Source: Flavobacterium notoginsengisoli (GTDB taxonomy: Bacteria; Bacteroidota; Bacteroidia; Flavobacteriales; Flavobacteriaceae). Taken from it: DNA of 64,000 nucleotides. Positions within the stretch are counted from its first letter, which is position 1; each line of letters opens with the position of its first letter. Of the stretch, positions 53,768-63,320 are shown piece by piece. A model generated the notes under the pieces. The model had not been told where the DNA came from. It saw only the letters and a list, made by a program, of their open reading frames with translations, and did not search any database. The stretch spans positions 496,001 to 560,000 of the forward strand of contig NZ_JACHLB010000002.1 of the NCBI RefSeq assembly GCF_014207905.1, read 5' to 3'. The position numbers and the translations under genes are program-made.

Positions 53768-55054
53768 ATGAGTTCAGAAATTATAAAACACAATCCCTTT
53801 CAATCGATGATTGATCGATTTAATATAGCTGCAGATATTTTGAATTTAGATGAATCTATTAAACAAAAACTGCAAAAACCGGAAAAACAGATTACAGTAA
53901 ACTTCTCTATCACTTTGGATAACGGAGAAATACAGAATTTTGAAGGTTACAGAGTAATTCACAATACGGCTTTAGGGCCTTCGAAAGGCGGAATTCGTTA
54001 TGATACCGCTGTAAATCTGGATGAAGTAAAAGCACTTGCCGCCTGGATGACCTGGAAATCTGCTGTAACTGGAATTCCCTTTGGTGGGGCTAAAGGCGGC
54101 ATTATTTGCGATCCACGAAATCATTCTAAAACTGAATTAGAAAAAATTACACGCGCTTATACAAAAGCTCTGTCTGACATTTTCGGTCCAGAAAAAGATG
54201 TTCCAGCACCAGACATGGGAACAGGTCCAGACGAAATGGGCTGGCTAATGGATGAATTTTCATTATTGCACGGAAGACCAATTCATGCCGTTGTTACAGG
54301 AAAACACCTTCATTCAGGTGGATCTTTGGGAAGGGTGGAAGCAACAGGAAGAGGCGTAAGCATTATTAGTCTTTTGGCGCTTCAAAAACTAAAAATAAGA
54401 CCTGCGAGAGCGACGGCAGTAATTCAGGGATTTGGAAATGTTGGACTGCATTCGGCTTTGTTTTTGTATGAAAAAGGAGTGAAGATTATTGCGGTGAGCG
54501 ATGTTTCAGAAGCGTTTTATAATCCGAATGGAATTAATATTCCAGAATTGATTTTGTATTATAATCTGAATAACAAAACGATAAAGGGTTATCCAAATTC
54601 GGTTGCGATTAAACATGAAGATTTATTGCTTTTAGAAACTGATTTATTGATTCCTGCGGCCAAGGAAGATGTGATTACGCAGAAAAATGCGGGCGATATT
54701 CAGGCAAGAATTATTGTTGAAGGTGCGAACGGACCAGTTTCTTCAGATGCAGATCAAATTTTGCATGATAAAAATATATTAGTTGTTCCTGATATTTTAG
54801 CCAATGCTGGCGGAGTTACAGTTTCTTATTTCGAATGGCTTCAGAATTCACTTTTGGAGTCTTGGAGAATCCACCAAATCAATAAACGTTTGGAGGATAT
54901 TTTAGAAAAAGGTTTTGATACTGTTTTTAGAGTGGCAGTAAAACACAATGTAACGCCTCGCATTGCTGCTTATATTATTGCTTTGAAAAAAGTAGCCGAG
55001 ACACAATCTGTAAAAGAGATTGCGTTAGAAGCTCCTCAATATAAACAGAATTAA
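53768..55054 (+). CDS. gdhA: Glu/Leu/Phe/Val-family dehydrogenase (glutamate dehydrogenase)
   Basis: 428 residues, the length of hexameric class I or II glutamate dehydrogenases of the small type. KGGIRYDTAVNLDEVKALAA, TWKSAVTGIPFGGAKGGI, PAPDMGTGPDEMGW and the nucleotide-binding VIQGFGNVG are all present. The catalytic K is in the FGGAKGG segment. Catalyses glutamate to 2-oxoglutarate and ammonium. The start ATGAGTTCAG follows an A-rich leader. Regulation may involve the leader region upstream. Confidence 0.95.
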   Translation: MSSEIIKHNPFQSMIDRFNIAADILNLDESIKQKLQKPEKQITVNFSITLDNGEIQNFEGYRVIHNTALGPSKGGIRYDTAVNLDEVKALAAWMTWKSAVTGIPFGGAKGGIICDPRNHSKTELEKITRAYTKALSDIFGPEKDVPAPDMGTGPDEMGWLMDEFSLLHGRPIHAVVTGKHLHSGGSLGRVEATGRGVSIISLLALQKLKIRPARATAVIQGFGNVGLHSALFLYEKGVKIIAVSDVSEAFYNPNGINIPELILYYNLNNKTIKGYPNSVAIKHEDLLLLETDLLIPAAKEDVITQKNAGDIQARIIVEGANGPVSSDADQILHDKNILVVPDILANAGGVTVSYFEWLQNSLLESWRIHQINKRLEDILEKGFDTVFRVAVKHNVTPRIAAYIIALKKVAETQSVKEIALEAPQYKQN

Positions 55055-55177
55055 TAATCAGGTTTACTTGGTAAAAGATCATTTTCGTTGATTTTGCTTT
55101 TTCTCCCTATAAAGGCTAAATTGACGGAAGTGTCTTTTCGTTTAATTTAAAATCTCCAATTATAAAGTATTGAAAAG

Positions 55178-56401
55178 ATGAAAAACATTAATTTTCTAGC
55201 CTTCGCCATGCCTGCGTTTTTTCTTTTTTTATTTTTAGAATATAAGCTTGCTCAACGCAAAAAAAGGCCTGAAATTTTTAATTATGAAAGTTCTGTTTCT
55301 AATATCAGCATCGGAATCGCAGAGCGTTTGATTAACTTATTTATTGCCGCCAGTTTTTATCAGCTGTATTATTTTATTTATGATAATTACAGAATCTTCG
55401 AAATTCCGAAAAATGCGTTTATTTGGTTTGCATTAATTCTCGCAACAGATTTTGTCTGGTATTGGTATCATCGATTAGGGCACGAAGTTAATTTCTTTTG
55501 GGCAGCGCATATTGTACATCATCACAGTGAAGAATTTAATTTTACTGCAGCAGCCAGAATTACAACTTTTCAAGCTATAATTAGAACAGGATTTTGGTGT
55601 GTTTTGCCTTTTATTGGTTTTCATCCTTCAATGGTAATTACAATGCTCATTGTTCATGGCGCTTATTCTTTCTTTACACATACTCAATTAATTGGTAAAA
55701 TAAAATGGTTGGAATATGTCTTTGTAACGCCTTCTGTTCATGGCGTTCATCACGCTTCTGACGAAAAATATCTGGATAAGAATTATGGCGATATGTTTAC
55801 CTTTTGGGATCGGATTTTTGGAACATTTCAAACTGAAGAAGAAAAGCCGAAATATGGTTTAACGCATCCGCTGAAAAGCTATAGTTTTTTATGGCAACAT
55901 TTCCACTATTACTTCGAAATTTATGAATTATGGAAGCGCTCTAGCGGATTTAAAGCGAGATGGAAAGCCGTTTTTGGAAGTCCAGCCGATATGGATCAAG
56001 ATATTCGCCCAATTCTCGAAAAACGTTTTCTGCAAGATAAAGCTTCTCCAAATCAAAGACTGAGATTTAAAAATTACCTCTACATACAATTAGGAATTTG
56101 CACGTTAATTCTAACCATTTTTACCTATTACTTTGATTATTTAGAAAGCTATGACAAGATATTTGTGCTTTCGCTAGTCATTCTAACTTTAATTAATTGC
56201 GGGGCTTTGCTTGAACAACGAAAATGGATTTACTATTTAGAATATGCGCGTCTTGCTATGATTTCTACTTACTTTCTATATGAAAAAGATCTAATTGTGT
56301 TTTTCTTTGTTCCAATTGCGATTTTGATTTTTATAGAACAATTGTTTTCATTAAGCAAAATTTACCAGAATACGATTTTACAGTTGGAACCTGTTGAGTA
56401 G
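55178..56401 (+). CDS. Sterol desaturase/fatty acid hydroxylase-family membrane protein
   Basis: 407 residues. The histidine clusters of the family are present: H-x3-H (HRLGHE), H-x2-HH (HIVHHHSEE) and the third HGVHHASDE, all required for the di-iron site. Membrane helices flank them and a C-terminal part has four further helices. Likely hydroxylates a lipid or carotenoid-like compound in the membrane. Follows gdhA by 120 bases on the same strand. Confidence 0.88.
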   Translation: MKNINFLAFAMPAFFLFLFLEYKLAQRKKRPEIFNYESSVSNISIGIAERLINLFIAASFYQLYYFIYDNYRIFEIPKNAFIWFALILATDFVWYWYHRLGHEVNFFWAAHIVHHHSEEFNFTAAARITTFQAIIRTGFWCVLPFIGFHPSMVITMLIVHGAYSFFTHTQLIGKIKWLEYVFVTPSVHGVHHASDEKYLDKNYGDMFTFWDRIFGTFQTEEEKPKYGLTHPLKSYSFLWQHFHYYFEIYELWKRSSGFKARWKAVFGSPADMDQDIRPILEKRFLQDKASPNQRLRFKNYLYIQLGICTLILTIFTYYFDYLESYDKIFVLSLVILTLINCGALLEQRKWIYYLEYARLAMISTYFLYEKDLIVFFFVPIAILIFIEQLFSLSKIYQNTILQLEPVE

Positions 56402-56551
56402 TTTTTTCCGCCACGAATTCACGAATTTTTTATTTAAAATGATACGTGAAATTTACGCGCTTTAATTACACGAACTGATTATGAAAAGAAAATTCGTGAA
56501 TTCGTGGCTAAAAAAAACTTAGAACCTTAGCATCTTAGAATCTTAGTAACT
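56402..56551. repeat. Hairpin and reversed CTAAG array
   Basis: CCACGAATTCACGAATTTTT (56411) is mirrored by AAAATTCGTGAATTCGTGG (56489 to 56507). A CTTAG array with 8-base period follows at 56518 to 56550, the reverse complement of the array at 50575. The hairpin can serve as terminator for the convergent genes. Confidence 0.7.
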
Positions 56552-58150
56552 TTAAATAGTCTTTATCTCCATAATTTTCTGCTCAAACGTATCTTTAAAA
56601 TCAGATTTGCTTTTGATTCTGGTTTTGTACGTGTAGATTGTCGCTACAGAAAGTTCCAGGAATTCTGCCATTTGATTGCTGTCTTGAATTCCTAATCTAT
56701 ACAAAGCAAAAATTCGCAATTCGGTATTTAAAAGTTCGCCTTTTTTAACCAAACATTTATGGTCATTTGGAAATAGATTATTGAAATCTGTCACAAAAGT
56801 TGGGAACAATTTTAAGAAAATTTCGTCAAACTGATGAAAAAGATTTTCTCTTTCTTCCTTCACATTATAACGTTTCAAACTTGCAATAACTTCATCTGTT
56901 TTTTTAGTGATGATTTTATGCAACGTACTTTTTTGAATATGATCAATCTTATTAATGAAAGCTGAAGTTGCTTTAATAAAATACGTGATATATTCTTCCT
57001 TAATAGCATTTGCCTCGCTTAAACTTACATTCATTTCCTGTAGTTTTAAATAAGATTCAGCCATAGTTTTTCGGGCTTTATTTTTCTCTTTTAACTGTTT
57101 GAAAATTATTCCAAGAAAAACAAAAATGATAACCGTAAGAATAGTCAAAAGAATAATGATTTTTTCTAGTTTATCATTTTTATCTTTTACATTATTCAAT
57201 TGTGCTTTTTCTATAATAGGAAGAATCGACGAAATTTCAATTTTTCGATGCCTTGCATTGTAAAAAGTTGCGTCGTCCATGGCAATATTGATGTATTCGT
57301 TTGCCTTGTCTAAATAACCCATTTTAAAGAGTTCATTGGCTAAATTTCGAAGTGCAACAGTTTCTTTAGTCGCATTTTTCACATCGGCAACGGCCGCCAT
57401 TGCCAGATATTGAATGGCTTTTTTGGTATAACCCCGTTCCGAATAAATATATCCGAGACTAGAAGTAGCAATTCCGTAATAGTCTGGCGGAAGATTATAA
57501 TTATTAATCCAATAACTAAAAGCAAATTCTGCACCGCGCCAATCTTGCTGTTTAAGTCGTTTCAAACTTTCTGCAGCCCAGTATTCATTGGTATTTGTGC
57601 CAATTAATTCTAGTGCTTTTTTTAAGAAATGATTTCCTTGCTGAACATAATGAATATTAAATCGCTGATCACGATTGTAATCAGCTAAATCGTAATAAGC
57701 ACGGGCTTTGATGTTGTAATATTCGAATTTGTTTTTAAGATCTAGTTTGGTGTCGTCAATAACATCCAAAGTATCAATCGCTTCTTTAAAAAGTCCCGAA
57801 GAAAGTAAAACAAACCCTTCTTTAATTCGGCTTTTGGATAAAAATTTGGGGTCTTTTAAAACTTTGGCTTTGATTTTTGATTGCTCTAAATAGTAATAAG
57901 CAGAATCATATTTGAAAGATTTGTATTCGTCAAATAATGACATATAGCAATTGTAGAGCGCTTCATTATTTTGGCTCAATGTAAATTTTGATACATTTTT
58001 CTTTAAAGATTCAATTTTTCGATATTTCTGTTTCAGATAAATCTCTTTTTTCAAGAGCACCTGATCCAATTCTTCTAAATAAGGATTTGTCTCTTTCGCA
58101 GTTAGAGAAAATCCTATAATGAAGAAAAACAGTATGAATATTCTTCGCAT
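56552..58150 (-). CDS. TPR membrane regulator with C-terminal HTH (DUF6377/SusR-like)
   Basis: 532 residues. Signal peptide ([16 protein letters not shown]), a periplasmic helical repeat region of TPR type (about 30 to 320), one membrane helix (about 330 to 350, [17 protein letters not shown]), a coiled segment and a C-terminal DNA-binding part with [17 protein letters not shown] at the end. This resembles the SusR/DUF6377-type sensor-regulators that control polysaccharide loci. It is divergent from the locus at 58631 and is probably its regulator. Confidence 0.82.
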   Translation of the reverse strand: MRRIFILFFFIIGFSLTAKETNPYLEELDQVLLKKEIYLKQKYRKIESLKKNVSKFTLSQNNEALYNCYMSLFDEYKSFKYDSAYYYLEQSKIKAKVLKDPKFLSKSRIKEGFVLLSSGLFKEAIDTLDVIDDTKLDLKNKFEYYNIKARAYYDLADYNRDQRFNIHYVQQGNHFLKKALELIGTNTNEYWAAESLKRLKQQDWRGAEFAFSYWINNYNLPPDYYGIATSSLGYIYSERGYTKKAIQYLAMAAVADVKNATKETVALRNLANELFKMGYLDKANEYINIAMDDATFYNARHRKIEISSILPIIEKAQLNNVKDKNDKLEKIIILLTILTVIIFVFLGIIFKQLKEKNKARKTMAESYLKLQEMNVSLSEANAIKEEYITYFIKATSAFINKIDHIQKSTLHKIITKKTDEVIASLKRYNVKEERENLFHQFDEIFLKLFPTFVTDFNNLFPNDHKCLVKKGELLNTELRIFALYRLGIQDSNQMAEFLELSVATIYTYKTRIKSKSDFKDTFEQKIMEIKTI

Positions 58151-58630
58151 GATTTAGGTTTTGGTTTAGGGTAAGGTTGGTTTTTTGTATAGTTAGTTAA
58201 TTCGTTTTAAAATTAAAATAAGTTTGAGATTAATGGAAATCTGATGGTTTGGAATTTTATAATCTGTTTAATAACATCGCTTTAAAAGGGAATTTCTAAG
58301 GTGAAAACAAGCGATAAATGTTAAAAATGGTCAATTTATTTGCAATTATACAATAAAAAGAGGTTATATAAATGCATAGTGAAAAAAATATACCAAATAT
58401 TTTACATATTGTCATTTTTACCATTAAAAAAGTGCTCATTTTCATCTAAACACCATCTTGATTTTTTCTAAACAAAAATAAATATAAAATATTGATAATC
58501 AGTTATTTGTTTTTAAAATTGTCTGAATAATATCTTGATTTTTCTCCGATTTTTTTTTTAGGATTTATTTAACTTCTAGCTTCGTTGTATCCTTTTGAAG
58601 GGGATAACAAACTAACAAAAACCAAAATTT
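58151..58630. other. Divergent control region of the polysaccharide locus
   Basis: 480 AT-rich bases without an ORF. It should contain both promoters and the binding site of the regulator. No exact TAnnTTTG element with good spacing was found; TATCCTTTTG about 45 bases before the first gene is the closest. No clear dyad. Confidence 0.45.
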
Positions 58631-59152
58631 ATGAAATGTAAAAGTCTTTATTGGTTAGCTTTTATGATGTGTTTTTTTGCCATTGGCTGCGATAACACAG
58701 ATGACGGAAGCTACGTAGATCCGATTACCCTTTATGAAAAAGTAAATGGCAATTGGGGATTAACAAATCTGAAAATGGTCGACGAAGTTGCCAAGGCAAG
58801 CAAGATCGAACCAAGTGAAGAAAACTTGAGTACTTATTTCAATTACGAAGATTTTAAAATCAAATTCAACGTAGACGAAAAGAACCAGCCAACAAGTTAT
58901 GAAGTTACCGGAAACGTCCCTCCGTTATTTGCTCCAAAGGGATACTGGGCATTAAGTTCAGATTTTCAGCCAACGAATACAGGCACAAATAAAATCTATT
59001 TGTACAGCGATGCGCAGAAAACGCAAAAAACAGATGAACTTAGATTGCTTGCCGTTCCAGGAAAAAATGAAGAAATGCAAATTCAATTAACCCGTACTTC
59101 GGGCGGAGTAGATTTTGTTTCTTATGTGTTTAAATTAACTGCTATTAATTAA
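58631..59152 (+). CDS. PUL lipoprotein, DUF5004-like
   Basis: 173 residues. Lipobox FFAIGC with the cysteine at about residue 20, followed by DNTDDG. The rest is a beta-rich domain of DUF5004 type (LYEKVNGNWGLTNLKMVDEV, YFNYEDFKIKFNVD). Surface lipoproteins with this pattern are common in SusCD loci and may bind glycan. First gene of the operon, 8 bases before the next. Confidence 0.75.
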   Translation: MKCKSLYWLAFMMCFFAIGCDNTDDGSYVDPITLYEKVNGNWGLTNLKMVDEVAKASKIEPSEENLSTYFNYEDFKIKFNVDEKNQPTSYEVTGNVPPLFAPKGYWALSSDFQPTNTGTNKIYLYSDAQKTQKTDELRLLAVPGKNEEMQIQLTRTSGGVDFVSYVFKLTAIN

Positions 59153-59160
59153 AAAGTAAC

Positions 59161-60246
59161 ATGAAAAAGTTTATATATACAATTTTACTTGGCTGCTTAT
59201 TGATGGCTCCTAATTTTATGAAGGCACAAGAAAATGCCGGAGCTGTAGGACCAATGTCATCATATCCTGTTGTTTACAAATACGACGAACAAGTTACGTG
59301 GTACTTCGATCTTTCGGGAACTACTTTTGCAGAAACAGAAGATCTTTATATCTGGATTTGGTCTCCATCTGAGCCAGACGCTGGAAACTGGGAACATTCT
59401 TCAAGCTTTGCTAAACTGAAATATGAAGGAAATAAAATGTGGAGCTTTACTTTGACTCCAACCGTTTATTTTTCTAAAACTCCTGCTGAAATTGCAGCAA
59501 GTGCTGGATTTTGGTTTCGTTTGAAAAACTTTAACGGATCTAAACAAAGTGATGTTGCCAATATGCCATACACTGATTTTTCATCATTTTATACTTCAAA
59601 TGAGTTAATCAGATCTTATCCTTCAAAGCCTTTGATTGATAAACCGGTTAGTATTTTATTCAATTCTAATTTAAAAGATGGTTTTGCAGGTGTTCCAAGT
59701 GTGCACTTTCATAGCGGACTAAACAACTGGGCAGTTTTACAAGAATATCAGGCTTGGCTTCCAGATGTTTCTGAGAAAACAAAACTGAAAGATCTTGGAA
59801 ATGGTTTTTATAGAATGGATTTGATTCCGCAGCAATATTACAATCCGCCGGCAGGTTTTGTGATGGAAAACATTACTTTCTTGATGGTCGCAAAAGATTG
59901 GACTACAAATTCTGGAGATCAGATTATTTATGCGGGAGAATTTATTCCACCACCGCCACCAAGTTTCAGCTTTTTCCCTTTGCAAATCAGTCAAAGAGAT
60001 TTTCTTGGAATGTCTAGAAAAAACAATGAAGTAGGCGTAAACAAGCTAATCTACACGATTACTGCTGGAACAAAAACATTTTCTGGTGAGTTTTCTGGAG
60101 GAACTACTGAGATTAAAGGTTTTGTCAATCTAGTATCAGAATTAAACGGACTTCCGAATCTGAACGAAATCCATGTTTTGGTAAAAGACAACAAAGACAA
60201 AACGATATCGGATACGATGATTCCGCTTAAAACTCTAGACAAATAA
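59161..60246 (+). CDS. Secreted PUL accessory protein
   Basis: 361 residues with a signal peptide (LLGCLLMAPNFMKAQ). It contains two beta-sandwich-like halves; VTWYFDLSGTTFAETEDLYI and WNFEHSS-type aromatic motifs suggest carbohydrate binding, as in the DUF4961 group often found beside DUF5004. No catalytic residues are evident. A poly-proline piece (IPPPPPS) near residue 260 joins the last domain. Function inferred from locus only. Confidence 0.65.
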   Translation: MKKFIYTILLGCLLMAPNFMKAQENAGAVGPMSSYPVVYKYDEQVTWYFDLSGTTFAETEDLYIWIWSPSEPDAGNWEHSSSFAKLKYEGNKMWSFTLTPTVYFSKTPAEIAASAGFWFRLKNFNGSKQSDVANMPYTDFSSFYTSNELIRSYPSKPLIDKPVSILFNSNLKDGFAGVPSVHFHSGLNNWAVLQEYQAWLPDVSEKTKLKDLGNGFYRMDLIPQQYYNPPAGFVMENITFLMVAKDWTTNSGDQIIYAGEFIPPPPPSFSFFPLQISQRDFLGMSRKNNEVGVNKLIYTITAGTKTFSGEFSGGTTEIKGFVNLVSELNGLPNLNEIHVLVKDNKDKTISDTMIPLKTLDK

Positions 60247-60276
60247 TTCACTATTAAATTAAAAACACCAATTCTA

Positions 60277-63200
60277 ATGAATAGTAAAAATATACAAAGC
60301 GTCCAGCATCAAATGTGGACTGCTAAAGGAGCGGTATTGATGATTTTTATGCTTTTTCTTGCTGTCGGTACATTCGCGCAGACGAAAAAACAAATCACAG
60401 GAACCGTTTATGACAATACTGGTACGGTATTGCCAGGAGCTTCTATCATTGAAGTAGGAACAAAAAACGGAACTACAACAGATTTTGATGGTAAATTTAG
60501 CCTTCAGGTAGCCGTAGGAAGTGCAATTGAAATTTCGTTTATCGGAGCTACAACTCAAAAAGTTCAAATTACAGGAAATAGTAATTATGAAGTTCGTCTG
60601 CAAAATGACGGTTATGCTTTAGCAGAAGTACAAGTTGTTTCTGTTGGTTACGGAAAAGTAAAAAAATCAGATTTGACGGGAGCAATTTCTACCGTTGGAG
60701 CAGATGATTTGTTAAAAGGAACAATTTCTTCAACAGAGCAAGTTTTACAAGGAAAAGTAGCGGGATTGAATATTATTCGTCCTTCTGGAGATCCTGCGGC
60801 GGGTTCTACAATTCGTCTTCGTGGAGGAACTTCGCTAACAGCAAGTAACAGTCCGCTTATTGTTGTAGATGGAATTGCTGGTGTTGATATCAACGTAGTT
60901 CAGCCTTCAGATATTAAATCGGTAGACGTTCTTAAAGATGCTTCGGCAACTGCAATTTACGGATCTAGAGGTGCAAACGGAGTAATTATGATTACGACAA
61001 AATCGGGAACAAAGGGAGTTTCTGTAGTGTACAGCGGACAAACTAGTTTCGGTTATGTTAATGATAATTTAGATTTACTTTCTGCAAATCAGTGGAGAGG
61101 TTATGTGCGTCAGAATGGAGTTGCAGATGCTGTAGATTATGGCGGAAATACAAACTGGCAAAAAGCAATTGAGCAGACAGCTATTTCTCAATCTCATACT
61201 TTAAGTATCAATTCTGGTAAAGCAGATAGCGGTTTTAGAACTTCAATTTCATACTTAAATAATGAAGGAGTTATTAAAAAATCTGGATTAGAAAGATTAA
61301 GCGGTAACGTAAGTGGTTACCAATTTCTTGGCGACAATAAAGAAGTGAAATTCGATATGGGATTATTTGCAAACATTGACAAATGGCACCCAATTGATTA
61401 CAGAATTTTTGAAAGAGCTTACAACTTAAATCCTACGATTCCAGTTTACGATTCAAATGGAAACTTCAGCGAAGTAACAGGGAATATTTATCAAAACCCA
61501 GTTGAGATTTTAACCAACAGAACGTTTGATAATGAAAGACATAGACTTTTGGGTTATTTCAAAACAGACGTAAAATTCTTGAACGATTTTACAGCTACAG
61601 CTAATATTTCGTTAGAACACAATGCTGTAAAAGGAGGAACTTACAAACCTTCGTACGCTGTTATGGAAGGGCAAACAGAAGGCGGTTTTGCACAAAGAAC
61701 GTATGGTGAATATACAAATGCGCAAGGCGAACTTTATGTGAATTACAGCAAAATAATCGACAAACATAATATTAGTGCTTTGGCTGGATATTCTTATCTA
61801 GAAAATATTTACGAAGGTTTCGGAGCGCAAAGAGGTGGTTTTGTAACGGATGCTTTTGGTTATAATAATTTAGGAGCTGGTTACAATTATCGTTTAGGAG
61901 ATGTTTATTCATACAAAGGAAAATCAAATTTAGTTTCGTTTTACGCTCGTGCGAATTACGGTTACGATGGAAAATATTTATTGACTGCGACGGTAAGACG
62001 CGATGGTTCTAGCCGTTTTGGAGAAAACAATAAATGGGGAACTTTCCCATCTGCTTCTGCAGCGTGGAGAATTTCTAACGAAGAATTTATGGAATCTTCA
62101 AAAGGTTGGTTAGACAACTTGAAAGTGAGAGTTGGTTACGGAGTTACAGGAAATCAAGATGGAATTGGTGAGTACAAATCGCTTTCTATTTTAGGAGTTG
62201 GAAATGATAGTTACTACGATCCAGTTACTAAAACTTGGAGTTTAGCTTATTCTCCAAAACAAAACCCAAATCCAGATTTGAAATGGGAATCTACAGAGCA
62301 AATTAACGTTGGTTTTGATTTCGGACTTTTCAATAGAATTACAGGATCTTTTGAATATTATTCTAAAAAAACAAAAGATTTATTATACACGTATGAAGTG
62401 CCTCAACCGCCTTATTTAGTGGGAACAATGCTAGCTAACGTTGGTGAAATGTCTAATAAAGGAGTAGAATTGACTTTGAATGCAGATATCATTAAAGGAG
62501 ATAAATTCAACTGGAACGCTAATTTGACATTGGGACATAACGTTCAGAAAATTGAAAAACTTTCTAATCCAACTTATAAAACAGATGTTATTTACAGCGG
62601 ATCTCTTCACGGTTTGGCAGGTATGTCTGGACAATATTCTCAGATTATTGCTGAAGGATATCCAGTTGGAACTTTCTGGGGATTCAAAAATGCTGGTTTA
62701 GATGCAGATGGAAAAATTCAGTATTACAATGCTGCTAATGAAGTAGTGGCAGAAAGTGCTTTAGTTGATGCTGACAAAAGAGATTTAGGAAATATTCAGC
62801 CAGATTTGACTTTAGGTATCGGAATGAATTTCACTTACGGAAATTTTGATCTTGGACTTTCTGGATACGGAATGTTTGGCCAAAAAGCATTAAATGCAAC
62901 AAACATGATGTTAAACGATCCAAATAGATTGCCTGCGTTTAATGTGCCAGATGCTTTCTTATCAAGCGGTATTACTTCTGCTCCGAAATATTCAGATTAT
63001 TGGATTGAAGACGCTTCTTTCTTCAGACTTCAAACTCTGTCATTAGGTTATACTTTGCCATTGAAATACAAAAAATCTAAAGTTAGAATGTATGTAATGG
63101 GAGAAAATCTATTTGTAATTACGGGTTACAAAGGTGTAGATCCAGAGATTGGATTAAATGCTCAAGACGGAATAAATCAGACTGGTGTGATGGATCAGAC

Positions 63201-63291
63201 TGGTTTAGCAGCTCCTGGAATTGATAGATACAATAATTATCCTCGACCAACAACGATTTCTGTTGGATTAAACTTTACGCTGAATAACTAA
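60277..63291 (+). CDS. susC: SusC/RagA-family TonB-linked outer membrane receptor
   Basis: 1004 residues. Signal peptide (FLAVGTFAQ), a carboxypeptidase-like domain (ITGTVYDNTGTVLPGASIIE), the plug with VVSVGYGKVKKSDLTGAIST and SIRLRGG-type segment (RLRGGTSLTASNSPLIVVDG), then a large beta-barrel ending in LNFTLNN. It imports oligosaccharides with SusD as lid. The sequence is complete and normal in length. It is the main transporter of the locus and stands directly before susD. Confidence 0.95.
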   Translation: MNSKNIQSVQHQMWTAKGAVLMIFMLFLAVGTFAQTKKQITGTVYDNTGTVLPGASIIEVGTKNGTTTDFDGKFSLQVAVGSAIEISFIGATTQKVQITGNSNYEVRLQNDGYALAEVQVVSVGYGKVKKSDLTGAISTVGADDLLKGTISSTEQVLQGKVAGLNIIRPSGDPAAGSTIRLRGGTSLTASNSPLIVVDGIAGVDINVVQPSDIKSVDVLKDASATAIYGSRGANGVIMITTKSGTKGVSVVYSGQTSFGYVNDNLDLLSANQWRGYVRQNGVADAVDYGGNTNWQKAIEQTAISQSHTLSINSGKADSGFRTSISYLNNEGVIKKSGLERLSGNVSGYQFLGDNKEVKFDMGLFANIDKWHPIDYRIFERAYNLNPTIPVYDSNGNFSEVTGNIYQNPVEILTNRTFDNERHRLLGYFKTDVKFLNDFTATANISLEHNAVKGGTYKPSYAVMEGQTEGGFAQRTYGEYTNAQGELYVNYSKIIDKHNISALAGYSYLENIYEGFGAQRGGFVTDAFGYNNLGAGYNYRLGDVYSYKGKSNLVSFYARANYGYDGKYLLTATVRRDGSSRFGENNKWGTFPSASAAWRISNEEFMESSKGWLDNLKVRVGYGVTGNQDGIGEYKSLSILGVGNDSYYDPVTKTWSLAYSPKQNPNPDLKWESTEQINVGFDFGLFNRITGSFEYYSKKTKDLLYTYEVPQPPYLVGTMLANVGEMSNKGVELTLNADIIKGDKFNWNANLTLGHNVQKIEKLSNPTYKTDVIYSGSLHGLAGMSGQYSQIIAEGYPVGTFWGFKNAGLDADGKIQYYNAANEVVAESALVDADKRDLGNIQPDLTLGIGMNFTYGNFDLGLSGYGMFGQKALNATNMMLNDPNRLPAFNVPDAFLSSGITSAPKYSDYWIEDASFFRLQTLSLGYTLPLKYKKSKVRMYVMGENLFVITGYKGVDPEIGLNAQDGINQTGVMDQTGLAAPGIDRYNNYPRPTTISVGLNFTLNN

Positions 63292-63320
63292 GCGAATTTG
63301 ATAACCATAAAATACTAAAA

